NCBI RefSeq assembly: GCF_030035675.1
Contig: NC_084486.1
Location: 62,477,230-62,541,229 of the forward strand
Source: Rhineura floridana
Taxonomy: Eukaryota; Chordata; Lepidosauria; Squamata; Rhineuridae
Direction of reading: 5' to 3'
Length of the DNA stretch: 64,000 nucleotides
The translations under genes were made by a program, and so were the position numbers. This document shows positions 1 through 10,665 of this stretch, piece after piece. Positions within the stretch are counted from its first letter, which is position 1. Every line of letters begins with the position of its first letter. The notes under the pieces are model-generated. The model had not been told where the DNA came from. It was given only the letters and a program-made list of their open reading frames with translations, and ran no database searches.

Positions 1-510
1 AACAAAAGAAAATGATTTCCTATAGGAAACTTCACTAAAATTGCAAAGTAAATCAAACATATTTAAAGTGACCATCTGAACTATATCAACTGTCTTAATA
101 ATGTTGCTTCCTCCCTGCTAAAACAAGATCAGCACAGCACATGTCTTCTTTCTATTATTTGGGCTGAGTGCAGGTATTGCCACCACTCACCATATGCTCA
201 GAGGCATGTAACCAAATTCTTCCAAGCTACACAGTAAGTGGATTGGACTGTGAAAGAACAACCCAAATTGTGTTTGCATTTTGACAAATTTGTAGGGCAG
301 TCCAATATCTCAGAGAGGAGGTCAGGTCTCCTGCTCCCCTGGTGCATTCACTATAGCTGCCCAATTTCCTTGCTTTTAAAAGTTTGATAGAAATATCTGT
401 GGGCTATAGGTACATTCTTAAACCGCAAGGTTTTTTTGCCTATTAGTGAATTTCCCTACTTTTTAATCCGGGAGGTAAGAAATGGGATCCTGTCCAAGCT
501 TGCTGAGAAT
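1..510. other. Intergenic, nothing recognised
   Basis: I see no convincing coding frame, repeat terminus or RNA-like fold here. The composition is ordinary for the window. Confidence 0.5.
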
Positions 511-1295
511 GGATTGATCATTTGCATGCTTATTAAGTTCAGTGGGATTTACTCCCCTGCAATCATGCTTAGGATGGGTGAAACTGACCACAGGGGATGG
601 GGAGGGCAGGAGGAGAAAGAGGACGAGGGAGGGGAGGAAAGGCAGAGGAGAGGACTGGGATGGGAGCAGGAAGGAGGGGGAGGGGAGGAGAAGGACAGGT
701 TTGATCATTTGCATGTTTATTGAGTTTAGTGCAATTTACTCCCGTGCTATCATGTTTAGGATAGGTAAAAATGACCATGGGGAGGGGGTGAGGCCTGGAG
801 TGGGCAGGGAAGGAAGAAGAAGGAAGAGGAGAGGAAGAAGGGAGGAGGAAGGGAGAGGAGAGGGGAATTAGGGGGAAGGCAGGTCTGATCATTTGCATGC
901 TTATTGAGTTCAATGGGATTTACCCCTATGCAATCATGGTTAGAATAGGAAAAACTGACCATGGGGGAGGAGGCGGAGGAAGGGGAAGGAGCGTATTGGA
1001 GAGGGGCAAAGGAAGGGGGAGGGGAGGGGAGGGGAGGTTTGATTATTTGCATGCTTATAGAGTTCAATAGTATTTACTTCTGTGCAATCATGCTTAAGAT
1101 AGGTAAAACTGACCATGGGGAGGAGGAAGGGGAGGGGGGAAGAGGAAGGGGGGGAGGAAGGGGGGGAGGAGGAAGGAGGGAATTGGAAGGGGATGGGGAG
1201 GGAGAGGCAAAGCAAGGGGGAAGGAAGGAGCAAGAGGGAGGGGATCGGAGGAAGGAGGGAGGGGATTGGAGGAAGAAGGGAGGGTGGGTTTGATC

Positions 1296-1476
1296 TAGGG
1301 TTTCCAGGCTCAGGGCCTGAAAATGATTCTGTATCTTTAAGAGAAGAGAAAATTCAGCCAAGTGCAGGTTTTCTTGCAACACTGTACTGGGAAAAACCAG
1401 ATGGTGATTCTGCCTTCCCCCTGCACAACTTTTAAAGATATAGAAGACCTCTTGGAGGCTGGGCCTGGCAACCCTA
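1296..1476. mobile_element. Short non-autonomous hAT element
   Basis: The 181-bp insert starts TAGGGTTTCCAGGC and ends with the inverted GCCTGGCAACCCTA. It is flanked by a perfect 8-bp duplication GTTTGATC (1288-1295 and 1477-1484), the length produced by hAT transposases. It landed at the start of the fifth array unit, so it is younger than the array. It has no coding capacity. Confidence 0.75.
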
Positions 1477-1536
1477 GTTTGATCATTTGCATACTTTTTT
1501 AGTTCAATGGGATTTATTTCTGTGCAATCATGTTTG

Positions 1537-1735
1537 AAAATGGAAATGGATTGCCTTCAAGTCAACTGAACTTATGGTGACCCTTTGAATAGGGTTTTCA
1601 TGGTAAGTGGTATTCGGAGGAGGTTTACCATTGCCTTCCTCTGAGGCTGAGAGACAGTGACTGGCCCAAGGTCACCCAGTCAGCTTCATGACTGTGTGGG
1701 GATTCAAACCCTGGTCTCCCATGTCCTAGTCCAAC
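1537..1735 (-). mobile_element. Sauria-type tRNA SINE
   Basis: Read on the minus strand it has a tRNA-like head with a B-box-like GGTTTGAATCC, a body resembling GTGACCTTGGGCCAGTCAC, and a 3' end related to the Bov-B tail (CATAAGTTCAGTTGACTTG). The 5' end is truncated. It interrupts the fifth unit of the tandem array. Confidence 0.8.
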
Positions 1736-1934
1736 AATGACCCAGGGGAGGGGGAGGGGGAATGGGAGGGGGGGGAGATTGGGTGGGTGGGCACTGGGTA
1801 AAGGGGAAAATCCTTTCCTTTCCAAAAGGAAAACATTGTGAACAGTATCATTGCTTTTCAGTGTTTCCCTCACCTTTTTATTCTACAGCAGACACATGTA
1901 GCCTCCCACCCAAATTTAAACCAAAGCTGCCCCT

Positions 1935-2223
1935 GGCCACATCCACACCATGCCTTTATTTCCCTTTGGACAGTCATGGCTTCTCTCAAAGAAACCAGTG
2001 AAGTGTAGTTAATGAAGGGTGCTGAGAGTTGCGAGGAGACACCCTGTTCCCCTCACAGACCTTCAATCGGAGTGACTGACTGTTAAACCAGTCTGGCCAC
2101 TGGAGCTCTCTCAGTGGAATAGGAGTCTCTTCTCAGCACCCTTCACAAACTACACTTCCCAGGATTCTCTGAGGGAAGCCATGACTGTCTCAAGTGAAAT
2201 CAAAGTCTGGTGTGGGTGTGGCC
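1935..2223. mobile_element. MITE with ~90-bp terminal inverted repeats
   Basis: Bases 1935-2030 and 2133-2223 are inverted copies over about 90 bases. They share GGCCACA-CCACACC outer ends, GACAGTCATGGCTTC in the middle and GAAGGGTGCTGAGA at the inner end. The roughly 100-base centre is non-coding. Long inverted repeats with a short loop identify a non-autonomous DNA transposon; I cannot assign the superfamily because no target duplication is clear. Confidence 0.75.
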
Positions 2224-2320
2224 CCGATTAGCCAAACCCAGTAGCTGTGAGGCTTTTAGAACACTGTTGGTTCTTACTGAGCATGCCCACCCTTATCATT
2301 GGCTTCCAGCCAAAATTCTT

Positions 2321-2449
2321 AAATTAATTAAAAATCAGCCAGGCATTTTTTAAACTTTGAAACTGCAGAAGATGAAGGTCAGAGTATGGGGCAAGGTCAG
2401 TAATAGGATTACAGGTACTCTGTGAACATGGCTGATTTTTAATTAATTT
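2321..2449. repeat. Perfect 21-bp inverted repeat pair
   Basis: AAATTAATTAAAAATCAGCCA at 2321-2341 recurs as its exact reverse complement at 2429-2449, with 87 bases between. It may be a small MITE or a cruciform-capable site. Confidence 0.7.
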
Positions 2450-3000
2450 CAACAGATTATGAGAACTCTCAGGGGAAAAAGTCCAAAAGGGTTCTGGTTT
2501 TTTTTCTCTCTTTTTAGACTCTGAACTCTCTGTTCTGACTGTTTTGTGTATCGTCATGAAAATTGAGAGGGGGTTGTTAAGCAAGCGTTTCTGAGTTCAG
2601 GACTATAAGTTTTGTAAGGTTTTGTTTTGAAATGAGCTTATGGGAAGCATCAGAATGGCATGGGGGTATTTTCAATTTAACATTGCAGAATGTGAAAAAT
2701 CCACGCTGGCTATAGTATACAGCCACTCTTGTGGCTGTATAATTACATTTTAGCTTGCTCATTTGATCTTGTCAATATTTAACATTTTCACTTAATGCTC
2801 ATTCTATTAAATGTTATTTTTTTTAAAAAAATAAGCTTTTTAAAATGAAGTTTTTAACTGATTATGCAAGTATTTTTAAATGCTAGGTGATCTTGAAAGC
2901 ATTACAGCTGTAGCTATCATATTAAAGATTGTAGAGAAGTACAGAAAATATGTAACATGGATACATTTTCTAGAACAAGTCGTCTGATTAGTCTGTTACA
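2450..3000. other. Intergenic, AT-rich, nothing recognised
   Basis: No feature was identified. There is a short T/A run around 2815-2835. Confidence 0.4.
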
Positions 3001-3062
3001 CAAAAAACAAGGAAGTGTCTCGTAGCACTTTAAAAATAACTCATTTATTGCAAGAAGCAATT
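3001..3062 (-). mobile_element. 3' tail of a retroelement (Penelope-type, tentative)
   Basis: The minus strand resembles a widespread reptile repeat end (AAAGTGCTACGAGACACTTCC after an AT-rich stretch). A related copy lies on the plus strand near 22262-22372. The family assignment rests on memory of similar reptile sequences. Confidence 0.45.
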
Positions 3063-3281
3063 TTGTTGACACAAATGTCTGATTTAAATCATCAGCATTT
3101 CCAGTGTCAGTGGAACATATGGCAATTATAGCAGCAAAAAGTGTATGTGTGCAGAGTGTGTGTCAATTACTACAGTGGCCATTGATAGTCAACCCAGGGA
3201 TAAGATCAGAGGGTATGGCTTCAGCTCAGAGGTTGTGTGGCTTCCAGACAGTCCTGCACATAATATTTTAATGAACTGCAG

Positions 3282-3537
3282 GCTGTGTGGGAAGCTCAGT
3301 GGTAGAGTTCATGCTTTCAACATAAAAAGTGCTGGTTCCAGGTTCTGGAGGATTCAGGGTAACAGGCATTTGGGCATACCTCCATCTTCCTCAGGGTCCA
3401 GCCAATCTGCAGCAGCTACAGGAAGGGCAGGCTTCTTTTCTGAAACCCTGGACAGCCACTGCCAGTCTGTGTAGACAATACTGAGCTAGCTGGCTCAGCG
3501 ATCAGACTCAATATAAGGCAGCTTCCTATATTCCTAA
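3282..3537 (+). mobile_element. tRNA-derived SINE, full-length but diverged
   Basis: The head has a tRNA-like GCTCAGTGGTAGAG A box. The body includes CCCTGGACAGCCACTGCCAG and TGTAGACAATACTGAGCTAG, and the tail is ATAAGGCAGCTTCCTATATT. Three other copies (7628, 47565, 53563) share body and tail. The second half of its head region is also repeated near 4231-4305. Confidence 0.75.
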
Positions 3538-3689
3538 GTCAAGCGGTGCTGGCAGCCCAACTCTACAACCGTTCTGGAGGTATCAACTCTTATTTTTCCC
3601 TGAGACTTTTTTGAAGTGAGGAAAAGCAAAGAAAGAAGTTCCCTATCTGACCCTGCTTGCTGAGAATAGCTTATCTGCAGCAACACGCG

Positions 3690-4070
3690 CTCTCCTGCTC
3701 GCTACTCCGACCAGGGTCTGGCATTGTAAACAGCGTATAAGACCAGGTCCTCTGGGTAGAGGGAAGGAGTTTTGTGCAGGACAAGAAACTTATAGCCCAG
3801 TCGCTTGATTGGGTCCCACTTACTTTCTTACTGCTTCTATAGATCCAGGAATGGGGACTCCGCCTCCTTCGCCTCCGCTATCATAAAGCACCCCGCTGAT
3901 ATCTAACACCAGTCCCTTAATGCCCGCAAGGTGTTTTCTCCAAGCAGCCATAACGGAGAATAACCCGCGCCTGCACACTCAGCAAGTGCACGGTTACACA
4001 TTCGCCGCCGGCTCCTAAACCCTTCCTGCTTGCGAAGGCGTCTGGGAAATGTAGTTATCCGTCGACTCGG
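3690..4070. promoter_or_regulatory. GC-rich promoter-like patch
   Basis: CpG dinucleotides are locally frequent (AACACGCGCTCTCC, ATTCGCCGCCGGCTCC, GTCGACTCGGAAGACGCGAA). A ZNF143-like sequence AACTACATTTCCCA lies on the minus strand at 4043-4056. In mammals I recall LHPP starting divergently upstream of NKX1-2, so this could be a minus-strand promoter, but no LHPP-like coding exon was found here. Function is inferred only. Confidence 0.35.
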
Positions 4071-4104
4071 AAGACGCGAACGGTGATTCCACCCTGCACG
4101 CCTA

Positions 4105-4183
4105 CAGACATAATGACTTGGGAGTAAGCCCCACTGCACGCAGTAGGGCTTACTTCTGAGTAGACGGGCATAGAATCACGCTG
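4105..4183. repeat. Short quasi-palindromic interspersed repeat
   Basis: AGTAAGCCCCACTG at 4123 and CAGTAGGGCTTACT near 4141 form imperfect arms. The same unit is seen at 8083, 13178, 18367, 19782 and 20346. Confidence 0.6.
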
Positions 4184-4230
4184 TCCGGGAAGGGAAGTAT
4201 TATGGCCCTTTGCAACCCGCTTGGTGCAGA

Positions 4231-4305
4231 TCGACGCAGTGCTGGTTCCATATTCTGGGCAGCAGGCGTTTGGGGATGCCTCCATCTCCCTCAGGGTCCT
4301 GTCAG
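4231..4305 (+). mobile_element. Partial copy of the SINE at 3282
   Basis: The stretch GTGCTGGTTCCATATTCTGG through CCTCCATCTCCCTCAGGGTC matches 3329-3400 with few differences. The tail of the SINE is absent. Confidence 0.55.
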
Positions 4306-4655
4306 CCCAGTCTTTGGCACTGCGCAAGCAAAACAAGAGTGGATAGCACAGTGGGACGGATGGCCCCCATGGCGCGCTGTCTTGCCCCTTGCCTGAGTCC
4401 GATCCCTGCCACGGCGTCCCCCAAAGAAAGAACAAAAACACATATCCTTGCTCAGGTAAGGAGCAGCAGCCTCATCCCCTCTCATTTGCTCTCTGGGCGA
4501 AGCAGAAGTAGGCGCTGGACCCGGGGAGTCCGAACCTCCCAGCTGTGCCACCCAAAAGAGAGAAGAGTCAGAGATGGAGGCTGCCCTGGCTGTATTCTTG
4601 GCAGGGCGGCCTGCTGGGCCTAAGCCACCCCGAGGGGGAAACTGATCAGATAGAG

Positions 4656-4785
4656 CAGAGGTGAGGTTCTCCAGTTGTTGTTGGGCGCCTAACTCCCATC
4701 ATCCCCGACAATTGGCTATGCTGGCTGGGGCTGATGGGAGCTAGAGTCCAACAGCATCTGGAGGGCCCTAGGTTCCCCAACCCTG
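4656..4785. mobile_element. Short hAT-like MITE
   Basis: It starts CAGAGGTGAGGTTCT and ends GGTTCCCCAACCCTG. The inner arms AACTCCCATCATCCC and GGGGCTGATGGGAG are inverted. This is the commonest small repeat in the window (also 18486, 33921, 50018, 50639, 56695). No target duplication is preserved. Confidence 0.7.
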
Positions 4786-4789
4786 CCTC

Positions 4790-5820
4790 AGGAGGATGAG
4801 AGAGCAAGAAACGAGTCATTATTGGAGCCGTGGCAGTGGGGAATGAAAAAGAGACCGCTATTCTTTGCTAGAGCCGCTAACTTCTCCTCTAGGGAGCATT
4901 GGGCAAATGATGGCTGCTCTACCCACTCACTTGCCCTCGTTTTCGGCGTATGCAGAATGGAGGATTGAGCCCAGTGGATCACACAGAGGAAACATGTGGA
5001 AGATGGTGTCTTTCTCTCTGCCTCTCTAGGGTGGCACAAAGATATGTTAGGGGTCATTGGGCTGAATCCCCATTCTTGTACCGCACAAAGGATAAGGGCA
5101 AGTTGGTGACCAAGCAGAGGGCAACCTGTTTGTGCAGGTGGTGCCTTGTTTTGTTTTTTTATGGGTGTTTTTTAAGCAGGAGGAGAGAATCTTCCATAGA
5201 AGATCCTTTCTATATACAGCATTTACTTGAAACTAGGAATCCTAGGCCAAATAATTGGTTAGTTATTTTAAATAGCTAGTAAATAAAATCTGGCATCCCC
5301 ACTTCTTTGGTCTCCCTCATCTCCCAGGCCAATGTAGTCACTTTAGATATCTCATTCTTTACCAGACAGCCTCGGATCCCTATGCATATAAGAGGCACCT
5401 TGCTATTTTCATCTCCACCTTTCTGTCTTTTCCAAGGCCCTCCTTTCTTTACCAGATCCCAGGTTCACAGCCGCCTGCATGCTATGTTCTTTTCCCCTCA
5501 ACCACTCTTCCTCCTGGATTCCTGTCCTTCAATTCCTTTCTGTTATTTTCTCATTGGCCCACTCAGTATTTCAGTATCTTCATCCCCAGCATCCCAGTTT
5601 CTGCCGACAGTTCTCACCCATTCCTGTCACTAGAGCCTGGTGTGATTTTTTTCCTGGCCAAGCAGACACTTCCCTTACCTCATAGAATTGCATATCCCCT
5701 CAACATTTTATTCATTAGATATATTAATTCTTGCAAGGTTGCATATATAAATGTCTTAAATGGTCTCCAACTTACCAGACCTAATTCACTTGAGGAAGAT
5801 TGCTGTATCAGGTGCCTTCT
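4790..5820. other. Intergenic, nothing recognised
   Basis: Several open frames occur but none resembles a known protein or has gene-like structure. The stretch from 5300 to 5640 is pyrimidine-rich on the plus strand. Confidence 0.4.
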
Positions 5821-5824
5821 GTAA

Positions 5825-6520
5825 AACAGCTGATATCATAATGCCGTTGTATAAATCTATGGTGCGGCTGCATTTGGAATACTGTGTACAGTTCTGGTCG
5901 CCTCATCTCAAAAAGGATATTATAGAGTTGGAAAAGGTTCAGAAGAGGGCAACCAGAATGATCAAGGGGATGGAGCGACTCCCTTACGAGGAAAGGTTGC
6001 AGCATTTGGGGCTTTTTAGTTTAGAGAAAAGGCGGGTCAGAGGAGACATGATAGAAGTGTATAAAAGTATGCATGGCACTGAGAAAGTGGATAGATAAAA
6101 GTTTTTCTCCCTCATAATACTAGAACTCGTGGACATTCAAAGAAGCTGAATGTTGGAAGATTCAGGACAGACAAAAGGAAGTACTTCTTTACTCAGCGCA
6201 TAGTTAAACTATGGAATTTGCTCCCACAAGATGCAGTAATGGCCACCAGCTTGGATGGCTTTAAAAGAAGATTAGACAAATTCATGGAGGACAGGGCTAT
6301 CAATGGCTACTAGCCATGATGGCTGTGCTGTGCCACCCTAGTCAGAGGCAGCATGCTTCTGAAAACCAGTTGCTGGAAGCCTCAGGAGGGGAGAGTGTTC
6401 TTGCACTTGGGTCCTGCTTGTGGGCTTCCCCCAGGCACCTGGTTGGCCACTGTGAGAACAGGATGCTGGACTAGATGGGCCACTGGCCTGATCCAGCAGG
6501 CTCTTCTTATGTTCTTAAAG
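5825..6520 (+). mobile_element. CR1 LINE, 3' end of ORF2 and 3' UTR
   Basis: The first ~270 bases encode the C-terminal end of a CR1 reverse transcriptase, including HLEYCVQFWSPHLKKDI and ERLPYEERLQHLGLFSLEKR. After this the frame breaks and the typical squamate CR1 tail follows, ending GATCCAGCAGGCTCTTCTTA. It is 5' truncated, as most CR1 copies are. Minus-strand CR1 tails at 10468, 43319 and 53235 match its last 250 bases. Confidence 0.9.
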
Positions 6521-6908
6521 CATGATGCCTTTTCTGCAGCAGCAAAAATGTTTGAGACCGTTCCCTAGTATCACATCTTCTCATCTAATGTTGGTGAGAT
6601 GTAACAGCAGCTCACAAAAGGCTAAGGTCGCAGACAATTAGTGCACAGTTTAAGGATTAACTAAGGGCTCATCCTTACGTTAGGCTATTTTCCTTTCTCC
6701 TTGAAATCTCATCCTTGTATCCTTACCTCTTCACATGGTAACCCTTGTGCCTGTGTGCTGCTTCTTTTGCTGCTATTAACTGATCTATTCTGATTTCAAG
6801 GTGGTGGGGTGCTTTCAAACCCTCTCTGGCTGCCATTGACATAGCTTCTCTGATGTCTCAGATGGGTCAGACAACTGCATAGTTAGGTGGTCTTAAAGAG
6901 CCTTCGAG

Positions 6909-7109
6909 AGCCAGTGTGGTGTAGTGGTTAAGGTGTTGGACTACGAACTGGGAGACGAGGGTTCGAATCCCCACATAGCCATGAAGCTAACTGGGTGACT
7001 GCCTCTCAGCGCCAAACCCTCTCTAAATACCACTTACCATGAAAACCCTATTCATAGGGTCACCACAAGTCGGATCCACTTGAAGGCAGTCCATTTCCAT
7101 TTTCCAAAC
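6909..7109 (+). mobile_element. Sauria SINE, near full length
   Basis: The head carries pol III boxes (GTGGTGTAGTGGTTAAGG and GGTTCGAATCCC). The body is GTGACTGCCTCTCAGC, and the tail is GGGTCACCACAAGTCGGATC, related to the Bov-B 3' end. Flanks AGCCTTCGAG and AGCCTTCAG look like a target duplication. It is a retroposon, not a tRNA gene. Confidence 0.88.
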
Positions 7110-7227
7110 AGCCTTCAGATCTAAATTCCAAAGTTTTTGAGGAACTTTTGTTAAATTAAACCTCATTCATCTTTGCTCATAGCTGATGGGCTTTCTAAAT
7201 TGATACAGATTGTTGAGCACAGCCATG

Positions 7228-7570
7228 GAACTATAGAGTTGGAAGGTGCCTTGGAGGTCATCTAGTCCAGAGTTCTTCAACCTCGGGTGTCCAAATGTTG
7301 TTGTAGTCCATCATCCACTGCCAATTTAGCCAGTTGCCAGATATTATACAAGTTTTATTCCAATAACATCTGGGGATCCAAGATTGAAGAAAGCTGATCT
7401 AGTCCAACCCCCTATTCAGTGCGAGATCTGTAATACAAGATGCAACTACAACATTCCTGAAAGCTTAAACACCTTCAGTGAAGAAGAACCCACCACTGAG
7501 ACAGTCATCTGCAACAACTCTTACCATTAGGAAGTTTCTCCTAATGTTTCACCGATACCTAGTTTCCTGC
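7228..7570 (-). mobile_element. CR1-like LINE 3' end, interrupted
   Basis: The plus strand reads TAGAGTTGGAAGGTGCCTTG, then TCTAGTCCAACCCCCT and later CATTAGGAAGTTTCTCCTAA, the reverse complement of a CR1 3' region like that of birds. It is split by the hAT insert at 7268-7396, with both CR1 halves in register. Confidence 0.7.
7268..7396. mobile_element. hAT MITE nested in CR1
   Basis: Ends are CAGAGTTCTTCAACCT and, inverted, CAGCTTTCTTCAATCT. A perfect 8-bp duplication ATCTAGTC flanks it (7260-7267, 7397-7404). The flanking CR1 sequence rejoins cleanly without it. Confidence 0.85.
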
Positions 7571-7627
7571 TATTTCCACCCACTTGCTGCTCATTATGCA
7601 TGTAATAAAGATATACTGATAAAATAC

Positions 7628-7815
7628 TGGAAGCTACCTTATAATGAGTCAGACCATTGGTTCATTCAGCTCAGTTACTATTGCCTACAACTGACAGGCA
7701 GTGGTTTTCCAGGGTTTCAGGCAAGAGTCTTTCTCAGCTCTCTGGCGATGCTAGGAGTGAACCTGGCTCCTTCTGCATGCAAAGCATGTCTTCTACCTCT
7801 GATCTATGGCCCACA
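7628..7815 (-). mobile_element. tRNA-derived SINE (family of 3282)
   Basis: The plus strand begins GGAAGCTACCTTATAATGAG, passes CCAGGGTTTCAGGCAAGAGT and ends near the degraded tRNA-like head at 7815. It is the reverse complement of the SINE at 3282. Confidence 0.75.
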
Positions 7816-8082
7816 ACAGCTACAAAACCTAACATTTTATTTAGCTGGACCCACATACTGTCAAGGTCATTTACTTAAAACAGCTTGATCTACAAGCTAA
7901 TTTCACCAGAGTATTTAGGTCTGTGCCCAACTAGTTTAATTGAAAAAATATATAAATAACTTAAACCTGAGTATGTGGTACAACATTGAACCAGAATGGA
8001 CCAGAAGGCCATATAGTCCCACCCATGGCTGCAAAACAGGACCATCTATACATCAAAGCACAATCAGGCACAGCCTGATCCT

Positions 8083-8160
8083 ATGCATATTTGCTCTGAA
8101 GTAAGCTCCACTGTGTTGTACAGAAGAAAGGTTACTCCCAAGTAAGCACATCTACAGTGG
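8083..8160. repeat. Quasi-palindromic interspersed repeat
   Basis: GATCCTATGCATATTTGCTC and TTACTCCCAAGTAAGCACAT are the ends of a unit also seen at 20346. Confidence 0.5.
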
Positions 8161-8169
8161 TAGCGTTAA

Positions 8170-10465
8170 TTGGGTTGCAGGTTAGATACCCTCAGTTTAT
8201 AAAGCACCAGACCACCACCTTATACAAATACCTTAAAACCTCATTAGCTTGTCATGGAATGAAGTGGACTGATCCATACTGTTTTACAACTATATGAGGG
8301 ATTTTATCAAGTGTGTTCAAACTTGGACAATAATGTGTTTTTTCACTCTCTTGATAAAGTGCTGATGCTTTTTATTGTTAATACAATCACTGGCATGCCA
8401 CAGCTCAAGAATATATAAGAAACAGTGTTGAAATTATAGTCTACTTTATTTCAAGAAAAGCCAAGGAGTCTTGGAACCATTGCTTCCAAGTGCTGCGAGT
8501 TGCTTTTTCTTAAAGATAATATCTAAACTGTAAAATTCATTATATAGACCCAGAAATGGATCAGGTTATTTAAAACAACACCACTAATGGTACAATATCT
8601 CAGCTGTCCACACTGATAGGGAACATTGTCTTGGATAGTGTTATCAGTCCAGGACACCCGCTATGAATATTGATCCAGAGCTTGTAACAGCCATCACTTG
8701 CCATCAGGACAGGTCAGGGTTGAAACCCACCTAGCATCAAAGCAATTTAAAGACAGCACTCAGATGGAATTTTAATGCCTGCCTGAGCTAAAAAACAAAC
8801 CAAATCCAGTCAGACTGTGTTTTTATATGTGTGTTGGTGAATTGACAATATTCAAAGAAGCCCTTTAGCCCTAAAATTGATACTTTTAGAAACTCCATCT
8901 GTTTCATGTCCTAAAACCCAGTCAGGTAGAATAATAATGGCAGTAAATTCACAATAATACATTCCGCTATGGCCTATATATCAACTGGCATGCTTTTTGT
9001 CTTTCAAAATAAGCACAGGCATGGGAGGCTATTTTAAAAGAAAGAAGAATCCAGACAACTGGGATATACTTGTTTTTTAAATAGACTTAGTAGCACATAC
9101 TCAAAAATACAAGTCAGAACTGTACAGGAACATTATGAAATCAAAAGACAGATCAAATGAGTTTTATTTCCAGAGTAATCTATTGCACCACAATGCCTGA
9201 AGCTATACCGAACTGTAAAAAATAATGTCATAGACTACAGACATTTAAATTGTTGCCCCGTTTATATGATTACCCTTTTAATAATTTACACCCATTCTTA
9301 AAACATTTCTGAAATGTCCACCATGTATAGCATTGAGCCATATACCGTTACTTACTTCCAATATCTTGATATGGATACACGTGCATATCTAAAATAAAAA
9401 TATATAAATAAATTAAATTTGGGCACAATAAAAGCACACCTACATGAACCTCTAGCAATAATTCATTTCAGTGGGACCAGTTGCCATGTAAGCTGCTTCT
9501 CAACGTGAGTAATGATGGCAGAATCTACCCCAGGGAGAAGACAAATATGCATTGCCAGATAAATAATGGTTTGTGGGATTATTCCCATAGACAATATTTA
9601 TGTCACTGTCCAAAATCTTTCACCAGTGAATCACATTATTTTTGCTTATTGTCCATCGTATTTAGGGAGCAGAGATGTGTCTTTATGTAACTGTGTCTGT
9701 CCTCTTTTCTGACCCGCTTTTCTTTCTCTTAAATTCTTTTCTTTTTTTCCTGATTGACACCACAGGCCTGAGTAATATATCTTCTCCCTTATTTCCATTT
9801 TTTTCTCCACCCATAGAACATTTCCTAATATAATTATTGTCATTCATTATTGCATGTCTTGGTGGTTCAGACTTAAGGCAGATGTGAAATAAGTTGGCAT
9901 TAATTAAATTGGTCACTTGTATCACAGTGCAGCAGACAGGTGGCATATTTGGACTTCCTTGAGGTAGAGTCGTTTCCCCTTTGTAGGTGATGGTGCTTCT
10001 ACTAATACCTCATGAGGTGAAACTGAACAACTGCTTCTTTTTTCAAACATGAATTGTGCCTGAGTTCAGGAATAACAGGACTGTCCTATGCAGAATTAGG
10101 CAAAGCTCAGTGGGCTAATTTATTTCAGGCTTAGATGTGCCTGTATATGAACACACAGGGAAAGAAGAAAAGCATGAACAAAAAAAGAATGATGAAGAAA
10201 AAGGTGGTTAAGGAATTTATTTGAGCAACCTGATTCATAAACCCAAACCTTTATACTTGCTTGGTCCAAATTAAGTTAATGGGTAAAATCAAATATTCTT
10301 TTGCAGAAATCAAGGAGTAATTTTTTTGAAGGTAAGAGACCAGAGTCTCTAGGAAAACGATTCATAGCCTTCTTTGTAATATTAAAACTTATGTGAATTA
10401 TCCTTTTATAGCTCGATCCTACGCATATATACCCAAAAGCAAATATTATTGGGTTAAATTTGACA
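8170..10465. other. Intergenic, nothing firmly recognised
   Basis: This is low-GC sequence without a gene-like frame. A faint copy of the quasi-palindromic repeat lies near 10085-10150. Confidence 0.4.
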
Positions 10466-10467
10466 AC

Positions 10468-10665
10468 ATAACTTGCTGGATCAGGCCAAAGGCTATCTAG
10501 ACTAACATTCTGTTCCTACATGGGCTGACCAGGTGCCTAGGGGAAGTCCACAAGCAGGACATGAATGCATTAGCTCTTTCCCACTCATCTTCCCAGCAAC
10601 TGGTATTCAGAGGCATATTGTCTGATACTGGAGGTAATATATAACCATCAAGACTAGCAGACATA
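10468..10665 (-). mobile_element. CR1 3' fragment
   Basis: The plus strand reads CTTGCTGGATCAGGCCAAAG, then AAGTCCACAAGCAGGACATG and CCAGCAACTGGTATTCAGAG. This is the reverse complement of the tail at 6350-6510. Confidence 0.8.

Larger units (their letters stand above)
511..1790 (+). repeat. Five-unit tandem array with polypurine spacers
   Basis: A unit of about 75 bases is repeated with starts near 511, 697, 883, 1035 and 1477. Each unit begins with TTGATCATTTGCAT or a close variant, passes through a core like GAGTTCAATGGGATTTACTC, and ends near TGACCATGGGGAGG. Each unit is followed by a G+A tract of about 50-180 bases. All five units keep the octamer ATTTGCAT (520, 707, 891, 1045, 1485). 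The fifth unit is preceded by a hAT insertion and split by a SINE. The core resembles a short quasi-palindromic repeat found elsewhere in the window, so the array probably grew from one such copy. Long open frames on both strands are a side effect of the purine bias. Confidence 0.85.

Noticed and set aside
436-1435. Overlapping open frames on both strands
   Set aside because: They lie in G+A tracts that rarely form stops; the translations are Gly/Glu/Arg or Pro/Ser/Leu runs without domains.
3690-4441. Minus-strand LHPP exon
   Set aside because: No frame resembles the HAD-family start of LHPP.
6909-6980. tRNA gene
   Set aside because: The A and B boxes belong to a SINE head: the cloverleaf is incomplete and a SINE body and tail follow. 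The same applies to all other copies.
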